Of a stretch of 64,000 nucleotides of DNA, positions 30,475 through 38,956 are shown piece after piece. Position 1 is the stretch's first letter; every line of letters begins with the position of its first letter. The notes under the pieces are model-generated. The model was not told where the DNA came from. It searched no databases and was given only the letters and a program-made list of their open reading frames with translations. The translations under genes were made by a program, and so were the position numbers. Source of the stretch: Methanobacteriota archaeon. Lineage in GTDB: Archaea > Halobacteriota > Methanosarcinia > Methanosarcinales > Methanosarcinaceae. The stretch lies in contig JAENYU010000005.1 of assembly GCA_016841625.1 (NCBI GenBank), forward strand, positions 19,343-83,342. Direction: 5' to 3'.

Positions 30475-31101
30475 ATGGTATTGCAGGACGTAAAACCAAC
30501 TCGTTCAGAACTGATCAATCTCAAAAAGCGGATCAAGCTCTCGGAAAGTGGGCACAAGCTCCTTAAAATGAAGAGAGATGGTCTTATCCTTGAGTTCTTC
30601 AAGATCCTGAATGAAGCCAGGAACGTCAGAACCGAGCTGGATGCTGCCTTTGAACTCGCTACGGATAAAATCAACCTAGCCAGCGCCGTGAACGGAGTGG
30701 TTGCTGTCAAGTCAACTGCCTTTTCAACGAAGGAAAATCCAGAAATCGAGCTATCAGGGCACAACATCATGGGTGTCTTTGTGCCTAAAATCAACTCCAC
30801 AGGGGTCCGAAAACCCCTCTATGAGAGAGGGTACGGGATAATCGGGACCAATGCCTACATCGACGAAACCGCCGATGCCTTTGAGGATCTGGTCGAAAAG
30901 ATTATCACCGCTGCGGAACTCGAAACAACTATGAAGCGGCTTCTCAATGAGATCGAGAAGACCAAGAGGCGTGTAAACGCTCTCGAATTCAAGGTCATTC
31001 CCGAACTCATTGATACTATGAAGTTCATTCGCTTCGCCCTTGAAGAAGTAGAAAGGGAGAGCACCTTCAGGTTGAAGAGGGTCAAGGCGAGAATGAAGTA
31101 A
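30475..31101 (+). CDS. ahaD: A-type ATP synthase subunit D
   Basis: A 208-residue central rotor shaft with long N- and C-terminal helices that form a coiled coil (LINLKKRIKLSESGHKLLKMKRD and RRVNALEFKVIPELIDTMKFI). The ATG at 30475 gives the usual MVLQDVKPTRSEL start; a GTG at 30466 overlaps the ahaB stop and is less likely. Confidence 0.95.
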   Translation: MVLQDVKPTRSELINLKKRIKLSESGHKLLKMKRDGLILEFFKILNEARNVRTELDAAFELATDKINLASAVNGVVAVKSTAFSTKENPEIELSGHNIMGVFVPKINSTGVRKPLYERGYGIIGTNAYIDETADAFEDLVEKIITAAELETTMKRLLNEIEKTKRRVNALEFKVIPELIDTMKFIRFALEEVERESTFRLKRVKARMK

Positions 31102-31114
31102 GCTTGATTTAAAC

Positions 31115-31282
31115 ATGGCAGCTCATAGGGATCAACCGAATCTGGTTGAAAAAGCAGTCATTAAATTGGGTGAACCCCAAAACCAGATCCGTCTGCTACA
31201 AATGGCATGGCGGATCTCCCTTATTATGCTGGTTTTTGGGTTCATTATCATCTTCAAAACGATTGTGCCAGAATTTCTGTGA
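31115..31282 (+). CDS. ahaG: Small membrane protein AhaG, last gene of the aha operon
   Basis: A 55-residue protein: a polar N-terminus (MAAHRDQPNLVEKAVIKLG) then one strong membrane helix (ISLIMLVFGFIIIF). It starts 13 bases after ahaD. Its size and position match the ahaG product at the end of Methanosarcina ATP synthase operons. Its role in the complex is not established. Confidence 0.75.
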   Translation: MAAHRDQPNLVEKAVIKLGEPQNQIRLLQMAWRISLIMLVFGFIIIFKTIVPEFL

Positions 31283-31479
31283 ATGGAATCTCTGAGATGA
31301 TTTATCATCTCCGAGTTCTGGCCTAATTTGCTATTTTGTTTTATCATTGTTTTGTCATTTTGTTTGTTCCGTATTTTTTAATGGAGATTATCGAGATCTT
31401 CGAGTTTTCTGTTATTTCCTCACCTACCGGCGTAAATCAGAAAGCTATTTTAACGACAAAACTCAATCCTAAATCCTCT

Positions 31480-33777
31480 ATGCAAAACGAAGCCAGACTT
31501 CTCCATGTGACCGGGACGGTGCAGGGTGTGGGTTTTCGTCCCTTCGTATACCGGCTTGCAAAAGCCAACGGGCTCTCCGGGTATGTTAAAAATCTCGGAA
31601 ACCATGTGGAGATCCTTGTGGAAGGAAGAAGGGATAGTCTTGAAGCTTTTCTGGAAGATCTTCCCGGGAAAAAGCCTCCACTTGCACATATTCTGGATAT
31701 CAGGACAAATGACGTGCCTTTTTCAGCTCATTCCGAATTTTCAATCGTTCAAAGTGAAACCGGGGATTTCCGGGATTCCATCATTCCTCCGGATACCGCC
31801 ATTTGCGAGGCCTGCCGGGGTGAGATTTTTGATCCCGGGTCCAGATATTATCACTATCCTTTCACGGTCTGTACGAACTGCGGGCCCCGGTATACAACGG
31901 TCCAGAACCTGCCTTACGACCGCAAACACACCACAATGGCGGATTTTCCTCTCTGCGGGGAGTGCGAACTTGAGTACACGGACCCCCTGAACCGCAGGTA
32001 CCATGCCCAGCCGGTCTGCTGTCCCGAATGCGGCCCGGTTATCTGGCTTTCGGACTCTGAGGGAAACGTGCTTGCAAAAAACTACGAAGCGATAGAAAGA
32101 GCTTCGGAACTGCTCTGTCGGGGTTCCATCCTTTCGGTCAGAGGTTTCGGAGGTTTTCACATTGCCTGCAGTGCCCGGGCAGAGGGGTCTGTCCGGGAAC
32201 TTCGAAAACGTCTGGGACGCCCGGCACAGCCCTTTGCGGTGATGGCAAAAGATACGGATATCGTGGAATCGTTTGCCGGGCTTGACGCGACCTCCCGGGA
32301 AATTCTCAGCTCTTTTCGCCGTCCCATCACCGTGCTTCCCAAATCGGAAAATTTTGCCCTGGCAGAATCTGTGTCCCCCTACCTGCACAACATAGGGGTC
32401 ATGCTCCCCTATACCGGGACCCAGTATCTGCTCTTTGATAGGGTACCTGATGCTGTCTATGTAATGACCTCTGCAAACCTGCCCGGGAAGCCTATGCTCA
32501 TCGAAAACCGGGAAGTGCTTGGAAGGCTCGAAGGGATTGCGGACTTCCACCTCCTCCACAACAGGGTCATTGCGAACAGGAACGACGACACGGTGATAAG
32601 GATCGTGAACGGGCAGAGGGCCTTTATCCGCCGGTCCCGAGGCTTTGTGCCTGAACCTATCGAACTTCCCTTTGAAATCGAAGCTTCTCTCGGGGTCGGA
32701 GCCGAACTTAACACGACGGTTACGGTCGCAAAAGGAAACCGCGCTTACCTTTCCCAGTACATAGGGAATACCAGCCACGTTGAGACTTTCAAATATCATT
32801 CCGAGGTGGTCCGGCACCTGGTCCGGCTAACGGGCATTGAACCCGAAACCTGGGCATGTGACCTCCACCCCTCCTTTTCCACCACTCGTTTTGCAAAGCG
32901 GGAAGGTGGGGAAAATACGCTCCAGGTGCAGCACCACCACGCCCACATCCTGGCTTTGATGGCCGACAATTCCCTGCCTCCCGGGTCAAAGCTCATCGGG
33001 ATTGCCCTTGATGGGGTAGGGTACGGAGCTGACGGGACTGTCTGGGGTGGAGAGATTTTCGAGTCTTCTTATTCAGGGTATGAGCGTTTGGGCCATTTGC
33101 TCCCTCAGCCAATGCCCGGAGGGGACCTTGCAGCCAGAACTCCTGCCCGCATGACTCTGGGCATCCTTTCGGGGGTTCTCTCGGAAAACGAACTGAATAA
33201 ACTCCCCCTTTCTTTTCCGCGCGGAGGGGTGGAATTTACTGCCGTTTTGCAGCAGCTCGAAAGAGGTGTGAACGTCGTTCAGGGTAGCAGTACGGGCAGG
33301 GTGCTGGACGCAGCGGCAGCCCTCCTGGGGATCTGCAGTGAGCGTACATACGAAGGTGAGCCTGCAATGAAGCTTGAGTCCGCTGCGAAGCGGAGTGCCC
33401 GCAGGGTGGAGCTTCCCATCTCTTTTACGAATTATGGGGTATTCGGAGTCCCGGTGCTTGATACAACGGAACTTCTTCTGGGAGCTTACGAACTTTTCGG
33501 AACTTATTCCCCCGAGGATCTCGCTTTCGCGGTTGAGGAAAGTCTTGCCCGGGGCGTATCGGAACTTGCGGTTACCCTTGCAAGGAAAAAAGGTCTTGAT
33601 ATGGTCGGCCTGAGCGGCGGGGTTGCCTATAATGAACATATAGCAGGGTGCATCGCCGAAACAGTGAATGAGGCAGGGCTTGACTTCCTTTCCCATAAAA
33701 GGGTCCCTTCCGGAGACGGCTGCATATCATTCGGGCAGGCTGTAGCAGCCGGTTTCAGTGGAAAACCCGCCGATTAA
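31480..33777 (+). CDS. hypF: Carbamoyltransferase HypF
   Basis: HypF makes the carbamoyl group that becomes the CN- ligand of NiFe hydrogenases, passing it to HypE. Order seen over 765 residues: acylphosphatase domain (GTVQGVGFRPFVYRLA, about 10-26), two zinc fingers (CEACRGEIF...CTNCGPR and CGEC...CCPECGP), a YrdC-like domain (GRPAQPFAVMAKD) and a Kae1-like domain (QHHHAHILALMAD, ALDGVGYGADG). I chose the ATG at 31480, just before the conserved domain; the frame is open back to 31336. No other hyp or hydrogenase genes lie in this window. Confidence 0.95.
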   Translation: MQNEARLLHVTGTVQGVGFRPFVYRLAKANGLSGYVKNLGNHVEILVEGRRDSLEAFLEDLPGKKPPLAHILDIRTNDVPFSAHSEFSIVQSETGDFRDSIIPPDTAICEACRGEIFDPGSRYYHYPFTVCTNCGPRYTTVQNLPYDRKHTTMADFPLCGECELEYTDPLNRRYHAQPVCCPECGPVIWLSDSEGNVLAKNYEAIERASELLCRGSILSVRGFGGFHIACSARAEGSVRELRKRLGRPAQPFAVMAKDTDIVESFAGLDATSREILSSFRRPITVLPKSENFALAESVSPYLHNIGVMLPYTGTQYLLFDRVPDAVYVMTSANLPGKPMLIENREVLGRLEGIADFHLLHNRVIANRNDDTVIRIVNGQRAFIRRSRGFVPEPIELPFEIEASLGVGAELNTTVTVAKGNRAYLSQYIGNTSHVETFKYHSEVVRHLVRLTGIEPETWACDLHPSFSTTRFAKREGGENTLQVQHHHAHILALMADNSLPPGSKLIGIALDGVGYGADGTVWGGEIFESSYSGYERLGHLLPQPMPGGDLAARTPARMTLGILSGVLSENELNKLPLSFPRGGVEFTAVLQQLERGVNVVQGSSTGRVLDAAAALLGICSERTYEGEPAMKLESAAKRSARRVELPISFTNYGVFGVPVLDTTELLLGAYELFGTYSPEDLAFAVEESLARGVSELAVTLARKKGLDMVGLSGGVAYNEHIAGCIAETVNEAGLDFLSHKRVPSGDGCISFGQAVAAGFSGKPAD

Positions 33778-33979
33778 GCCAGATCCTTCCGTTTTAAGTG
33801 GGCTTTCCCTGCTCAATGCTCAAGTTTGACAGTAATACCGTTTAACTCGTTTTTAGCCTGGTTTTTTTCCGTTTTCCGGAGTTTTGTCCGAAGGGTCCCG
33901 GATAGTACTGAAATTTGATCAGAAATACAAAACTACAAAATTAAATAAATGATCCGTGCTTACATATAAAGGGGAGCAG

Positions 33980-34438
33980 ATGATGGGGTTCAGAAGTGTC
34001 CGTATTCGTGTAGTCACCAGCAGGGATGAGATCCCAGGCCTGAGCCCTGGGGAAATGGCAGTCCACCTTGCTTTTCGTCCCTCGGATAAGGATTTCTTCA
34101 GTTTGCTTAAGGCCTGCCCCGAAATAGAACTGCTCCAGCTTCCCGCATCCTCTTATGAGGGCCTTTCCAAGTTTATTAAAATGTATCTGCGCTCCTCGGG
34201 GATCCACCTTGTAAAAGGGGATGTAAGCGGGCACTGGCATGACCTGAACAACTATTTTGTAATCCCCGCTTATGTTGTTGAGAAAATAAACGAACTGAAA
34301 ATTCAGGGTATGTCTGAGGATGAGATCATCACTGAGGTTACAAACCTGAGGAAAATCAGCCCTGACCTGATCCTGCACTTCCTGCAAGTTTCCATGCCGT
34401 GTCCAGATATGGAAAAGGCCCGCCTGAACAAAGCTTGA
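33980..34438 (+). CDS. DUF1699 family protein
   Basis: A 152-residue protein with VRIRVVTSRDEIPGLSPGEMAVHLAFRPSD at the start and SEDEIITEVTNLRKISPDLILHFL-type helices at the end. I recall this layout as DUF1699, a family mostly known from Methanosarcinales; function unknown. GGGGAG at 33971-33976 supports the ATG at 33980 or 33983 over the GTG at 33956. A mobile-element-like RNA end lies right after its stop. Confidence 0.75.
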   Translation: MMGFRSVRIRVVTSRDEIPGLSPGEMAVHLAFRPSDKDFFSLLKACPEIELLQLPASSYEGLSKFIKMYLRSSGIHLVKGDVSGHWHDLNNYFVIPAYVVEKINELKIQGMSEDEIITEVTNLRKISPDLILHFLQVSMPCPDMEKARLNKA

Positions 34439-34441
34439 AAA

Positions 34442-34501
34442 GTGAACTCCCCCTACCTGAAACCTTCGCCTAACGGCTCAGATTTTTGAGGAAGGGGGCT
34501 T
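34442..34501 (-). ncRNA. Orphan omega-RNA-like IS605 right end
   Basis: On the minus strand this reads GAAGCCCCCTTCCTC...AGGTAGGGGGAGTTCAC, matching the ends of the intact TnpB element at 11838-11876 (GAAGCCCC TTCCTC...AGGTGGGGGTAGTTCAC). The CCCCC/GGGGG arms and a GCC-GTTA-GGC hairpin can pair. No tnpB is adjacent. It may be a relic or a stand-alone guide RNA. Its end abuts the DUF1699 stop codon. Confidence 0.55.
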
Positions 34502-34641
34502 CAAGTCTGCGGAGCTAAACTCATTTAGCAGAAGAATAACTCCTTCCTGAAATTACAAAAAGTAATGACTATAGATCTAAAGCTACTGTTAACCAATTGG
34601 TGATCTGCCGCTACACTCACAGATAAAAAGGGTGACAACTA

Positions 34642-35295
34642 TCAAAGCTGAGTCTTAATCTCACCAGTAACATCCGGTCGTGAGAGCGAGTCACTGGCCA
34701 TATCTTCAGAAACAGACCCATTCGATTTATTCTGGTGGATTTGGGACCCCTCCTTTTGTTTATGGTTTTCAGTAACTAAACCCGCCGACTCCGCGTCCAG
34801 CTTTTTAACAACTCGAGCCGGAAAACCCAGAGCCAAGCTATTTGGTGATATATCTCGGCTAACTACGGACCCTATTCCTATTATAGAATTTTCCCCAATT
34901 TCGACCCCCTGAGTGATTATACACCCCGGATTAACAGAAACACCGCTTCCTATTTTGATTGGATCCATACTTCTGGGATATGCATCTCTCGTAGTTAAAC
35001 TGCCTCTTGTGTGGGCAGATAAAATACATCGGTCCCCAATTTCAGCATAATCTCCTATTGTGATTAATTCAGGGTGAAGCCTATCAAAAATTACATCATA
35101 ACCAATGTACACATTCTTCCCGATATTTACGCCCCTCATTTTATGAAATTTGGCTCTCCAGGAAGGGATAGGAAAGATTGAGGCAAGTCTTTCCAAAACC
35201 CAATTCTTGAAATATTTCACCCCAAAAAGGATTTTATTACTCTGATAATAATCAGCTACTTCACGATAAGTTACTTTATCCCTGTCGGATATCAC
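34642..35295 (-). CDS. Left-handed beta-helix (hexapeptide) acyltransferase
   Basis: A 217-residue protein with hexapeptide repeats from about 55 to 165 (IGKNVYIGYDVIF, IGDYAEIGDRCIL, IGSGVSVNPGC, VEIGENSIIGIGSVV), and LALGFPARVVKKL at the end of the coil, as in sugar O- or N-acetyltransferases. The last 45 residues are a polar tail with no family match. It is the last gene of the carrier-protein cluster on the minus strand. It could move an acetyl or ACP-bound acyl group to an amino or hydroxyl group of the product. Confidence 0.88.
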   Translation of the reverse strand: MISDRDKVTYREVADYYQSNKILFGVKYFKNWVLERLASIFPIPSWRAKFHKMRGVNIGKNVYIGYDVIFDRLHPELITIGDYAEIGDRCILSAHTRGSLTTRDAYPRSMDPIKIGSGVSVNPGCIITQGVEIGENSIIGIGSVVSRDISPNSLALGFPARVVKKLDAESAGLVTENHKQKEGSQIHQNKSNGSVSEDMASDSLSRPDVTGEIKTQL

Positions 35296-35446
35296 GGTAG
35301 TGCCCCCCCCATTTTGCGTTGAAAATCACATGTCCCACTTACAATAATACTCTTACAACAATAAATACATATTTCCTGTCCCCCTCTTTATTAAGTCTAT
35401 CAAAATGACAGCACCATTGATTTTGGGACAAACTTTCTACTGGTTT

Positions 35447-36580
35447 TTACCCCCTGTTTACAATCTTTACAAGCAGTGATTTTTTGATTTCTACCGCATC
35501 GTTTGGACACAGTTCGCGGCAACAATAACACTGGATACATTTTTCATTGTTGATCTTGAGTACATCATCCACTTTCTCAATGGCATTTGCCGAACAGTTC
35601 AAAACGCATGCTTTGCAAAGTGCGCACCTTGAAGTGTTGATGAAAGGCCTGACCGTTAAATGCCTCCTTAGAGCCTTTCGAAGAAACGGAGGCATCAGGG
35701 CACCGATTCCGCCGGTTGGCTTTTTGAAACTGACCTTTACCTCTTCCAGAGGGGTTCCTACAAGCTCTGGATGCCTGGTACCAAATCCCCTCGCAAGTGC
35801 TGCTTTGTTTGTCGGGACCTGCATCGGGTCAAACCCTATGAGTTCCGATGCCACCATATCCAGTGCCACACAGTCATAACTTGCCATGACCACTCCCGCA
35901 TATGCAGGAGTGCCTCCCGCCGGGCCATCCCCCTCCATTCCGACCACGCCATCCATAACAGCAAGATGAGGTTTGATGAAAGAGTAGATATCAACAAGTG
36001 CCTCTCCGAAAAGTTCACGGTCTTCGAGGAAATGCGCCTGTTTTCGGATTTTCCGGGGCACAGTGCCAAAAAAGTTTTTGACCGCTCCTGTATAGAGTGT
36101 GAGCTCATGGGTCTTGAGCTTCGGAAGAGAAATTATCACATCCGCCTCAAGTATGGCCTTTGATATGTACAGGCGTGAGAACTGCCTGCCTCCGGGCACA
36201 TCAACCTCGACAAAACCCGAGGTCTCAAAATTGATGAGTTCCACACCGCAAGCTGAGGCAACAGCTTCAATTCCCGACACCCGGAGTGCTTCCGCAGTGG
36301 CAGTGGAATCAGGTCTTGTAATTCCGGACCCATCCCCTATGACCGGAATACCCCCTGCTTCTGAAACCAGTTCACACAGCGCAGATACAACTGCAGGGTG
36401 AGTGGTGACTGCATCTTCCGGGGGCCGAATGGCAAGTACATTGGGTTTGAGCAACACACGGGAACCCGGAACGATTATTTTCTCAAGCCCACCGATAAGG
36501 TCAAGAGCTTCTTTGATCTCATTTTTTACGTCTGAATAATCGGAGCAAGGCACGATGGAAACTCTGGCGTTCATGATCAT
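35447..36580 (-). CDS. DUF362 protein with two C-terminal 4Fe-4S clusters
   Basis: A 377-residue protein. Residues about 1-300 are a DUF362 domain (LLKPNVLAIRPPEDAVTTHP, PKLKTHELTLYTGAVKNFFG). The last 60 residues are a ferredoxin-like domain with CALCKACVLNC and CIQCYCCRELCP, fitting two 4Fe-4S clusters. Function of DUF362 is not settled; redox or maturation roles have been proposed. Starts at 36580 and 36574 are both possible. In this cluster it suggests an electron-requiring step. Confidence 0.9.
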   Translation of the reverse strand: MIMNARVSIVPCSDYSDVKNEIKEALDLIGGLEKIIVPGSRVLLKPNVLAIRPPEDAVTTHPAVVSALCELVSEAGGIPVIGDGSGITRPDSTATAEALRVSGIEAVASACGVELINFETSGFVEVDVPGGRQFSRLYISKAILEADVIISLPKLKTHELTLYTGAVKNFFGTVPRKIRKQAHFLEDRELFGEALVDIYSFIKPHLAVMDGVVGMEGDGPAGGTPAYAGVVMASYDCVALDMVASELIGFDPMQVPTNKAALARGFGTRHPELVGTPLEEVKVSFKKPTGGIGALMPPFLRKALRRHLTVRPFINTSRCALCKACVLNCSANAIEKVDDVLKINNEKCIQCYCCRELCPNDAVEIKKSLLVKIVNRG

Positions 36581-36715
36581 ACATCAACATTAAGTTTTGA
36601 AATCTTTTGTTTTGCAATCTGTTTATAAAGGCCTCTTTTTACAGGCTTTATTTTTGGAAGCTTCTTTTTTATAGACTTTTTTTCGGTTCTGCATCATTTC
36701 GCGAAAGAATGTGAA

Positions 36716-36817
36716 ACCAGTAACAGCACTATGATGAAAGCATGAAAGCAATAACGGCATCATGAGACCAGTAACAGCACTATGATAGAAGCATGAAAGT
36801 CATAACGGAACCATGAC
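36716..36817. repeat. 51-bp tandem duplication
   Basis: Unit 36716-36766 recurs at 36767-36817 with a few changes. Both contain ACCAGTAACAGCACTATGAT and GCATGAAAG. It lies in the gap between the SDR and DUF362 genes, 136 bases upstream of the DUF362 start. Confidence 0.9.
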
Positions 36818-36844
36818 CAATATAAAGCCTTATTGTTGACCGCA

Positions 36845-37585
36845 TCACAGCATCTGACAGCCGTCGACCACAACGACCTCTCCGCTGACATACCCCCCGA
36901 GATCCGAGCTCAAAAACAATACCACTTTTGCAATATCTTCGGGCGTACCGATCTTTCCGAGGGCAATACTGGAAATAATTTTTTCCCGAATTTCAGGTTT
37001 AAGGTCTTTGATAAGGTCAGTTTCAACGAAACCGGGTGCAATGGCATTGACAGTTATTCCATACCTGCCCAGTTCCTGTGCCGCGGATTTTGTAAGTCCG
37101 ATAACAGCCGCCTTGCTTGCAGAATACACTGTTTGCCCGGCATTCCCGTAGAGCCCTATAGTTGAGGATAGATTGATAATCCTGCCGGACCCCTGCTTCT
37201 TCATCAGGTTCGATGCGTACCTGGCACACAGGAAAGTCCCCTTCAGGTTAGTCGCAATGGTACGGTCGAAGAGTTCCGTATTGCTCAGCATCAGAAGGTT
37301 GTTTTGCATGATTCCCGCATTGTTTACCAGCACATCGAGCCTGGTATGTTTCTCCCGAATAACCCGGAACATGGCCCTTACATCATCTTCGGATGAGACA
37401 TCAGCCTTGGCCAGTGAAGCCTGGAGCCCTTTCTCGTGGATCATGTCCGCAAGTTCAACTGCCTTTTCCTCACTCCCGTTGTAGTTTATGATCACATGTG
37501 CGTGGTTCTCTGCCGCCAGCAGGGCTGTAGCTCTTCCAATCCCCCTACTTGCGCCTGTTACCAGTACCACTTTTCCTGTAAGCAT
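36845..37585 (-). CDS. FabG-like short-chain dehydrogenase/reductase
   Basis: A 246-residue classical SDR. The NAD(P)-binding motif is VTGASRGIGRATALLA, NNAGIMQNN is the NAG motif, and the catalytic Ser, Tyr and Lys are in INLSSTIGLYGNAGQTVYSASKAAV. It closely follows the 3-oxoacyl-ACP reductase pattern (SAAQELGRYGITVNAIAPGFVETD). Fatty acid synthesis is not expected in this archaeon, so with the carrier protein nearby it probably reduces a carrier-bound or sugar ketone. Confidence 0.92.
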   Translation of the reverse strand: MLTGKVVLVTGASRGIGRATALLAAENHAHVIINYNGSEEKAVELADMIHEKGLQASLAKADVSSEDDVRAMFRVIREKHTRLDVLVNNAGIMQNNLLMLSNTELFDRTIATNLKGTFLCARYASNLMKKQGSGRIINLSSTIGLYGNAGQTVYSASKAAVIGLTKSAAQELGRYGITVNAIAPGFVETDLIKDLKPEIREKIISSIALGKIGTPEDIAKVVLFLSSDLGGYVSGEVVVVDGCQML

Positions 37586-37652
37586 TTTCCTTCCTCTGAC
37601 TTAAAGATAGATGGCTGCCTGTGAAGCAACCATCCAGAAAAAAAGCTGCGGC

Positions 37653-38651
37653 TTAACTGTCCAGGGAGCAGATCGGTGCGGCTACCCGCACATATTCGGT
37701 AGTATCTTTTATTCTATCAATATGCCTTTGAGCCTTGAGTATGGTCTCTCCGGACAGTCCGGTGTTCTTCTCAATTACTTCCAGGGGCAGTTGATGTTCC
37801 TGACCATACAGTAATTGATCCATGACATGGATGGGCATGCGCCAGTAGAAGTCCTCATCAGAGGTGTAGTGGCTCCAGGTGTCAGCACTTGGAGGCCGCC
37901 GTATAATCTCTTCGTTGACATTGAGATATTTTGCCAGAGCATAGACCCTGGTCTTATAGCAATCCGCCAGGGGTTCGATATCAACGCCCCCGTCCCCGTA
38001 TTTCACGAACTGACCAAGAACCATTTCTGTCTTGTTGGTTGTACCGCAAACGGCATAGTTCATCTTCTCAGCGTACATATACTGGACTATCATTCTGGAC
38101 CTCTGTTTGACGTTCTGCAGTCCGATCAGTTCCAGATAATCGTTTGCCTTCAACCTGTATTTTCCAACTGACTCTCCGTCTTTTATCAACTTTATATACG
38201 GAACGTTCAACAATCCCTGGTTCAGGAAATCAGGCAGTACCAGGGACGTTTTGTGGATTTCGGGGTCATATTCGGGGCAGGTCCTCTTTATGATCTGGTC
38301 CTTCTTCTCATAGATATCAAGTGATTCCAGTATAGGAGAGATAGGAACCTCTTCATAAGACACTCCCAGGTTTTCACAGATTTCTGCCCCAAGAGTTTTA
38401 CTCGAAGGAGCCGATTCTTTTTCAGGAAGGAGCAGGCCGTAAACGTTGTCCTTTCCAAGTTCCTGTACGGAAAGCGTAAGAGTTACGGCTGAATCAACTC
38501 CTCCCGAAACTCCTATGACCACCCCCTTTTTCTTAAAACCGACAACATGGTCTTTGATAAAGCCCCTTAGCTCCATTGCAAGTTTTTCAATGTCCCCGTT
38601 AAGTTTGTCCATTATTTGCGTGTCCATTAATTGCATATCCATTATTGGCAT
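37653..38651 (-). CDS. NadE-like NAD synthetase / amidating PP-loop enzyme
   Basis: The 332-residue protein has the SGGVDSAVTLTL PP-loop, GTTNKTEMVLGQFVKYGDGGVDIEP and KTRVYALAKYLNV typical of ammonia-dependent NAD synthetases; no glutaminase domain is present. It has a longer middle part (about 110-180) than plain NadE. Placement in a biosynthetic cluster suggests a paralogue that amidates another carboxylate after adenylation, but NAD synthesis cannot be excluded. The N-terminus has repeated MD starts (IMDMQLMDTQIMDK), so the true ATG (38651, 38627 or 38609) is unclear. Confidence 0.85.
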   Translation of the reverse strand: MPIMDMQLMDTQIMDKLNGDIEKLAMELRGFIKDHVVGFKKKGVVIGVSGGVDSAVTLTLSVQELGKDNVYGLLLPEKESAPSSKTLGAEICENLGVSYEEVPISPILESLDIYEKKDQIIKRTCPEYDPEIHKTSLVLPDFLNQGLLNVPYIKLIKDGESVGKYRLKANDYLELIGLQNVKQRSRMIVQYMYAEKMNYAVCGTTNKTEMVLGQFVKYGDGGVDIEPLADCYKTRVYALAKYLNVNEEIIRRPPSADTWSHYTSDEDFYWRMPIHVMDQLLYGQEHQLPLEVIEKNTGLSGETILKAQRHIDRIKDTTEYVRVAAPICSLDS

Positions 38652-38956
38652 GATATTGCCCCCACAATGGTTAGAAGATTCACATTAGATTACAAAGTAA
38701 GTAATTTAACCCGTTGATTTTGAGGGGATAGCCCCCGTTAATTTAAAGGGAATAGCCACCCTCGATTTTGAGGAAATAGCTCTCATCAATTTTAAGGAAA
38801 TGGCTACCAATGATCCTGGAATTCTCTTTACTCAGCCAGCAAGAGCCATATTTTTAGTCACCTGTGTCCAGATCTTGAATGGCAACGGATCAGATATCAG
38901 ATCTCTGGTAACAGACTTCTGGTAACAGATCTCTGGTAACAGATTTTGAGAGCTAC
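38652..38956. repeat. Intergenic tandem repeats between PP-loop gene and nadE-like gene
   Basis: A degenerate 24-bp unit repeats four times at 38712-38807, each with a GATTTTGAGG/AATTTTAAGG core and ATAGC. A second, 14-16-bp unit with CTCTGGTAACAGA recurs about three times at 38903-38947. This splits the cluster into two possible transcripts. Confidence 0.8.

Noticed and set aside
31741..32817. 358-codon minus-strand frame opposite hypF
   Set aside because: Antisense shadow of a conserved gene with no recognisable motif.
36845..37585. FabG-like gene as evidence for fatty acid synthesis
   Set aside because: No ketosynthase, dehydratase or enoyl reductase is present, so a complete fatty acid pathway is not supported.
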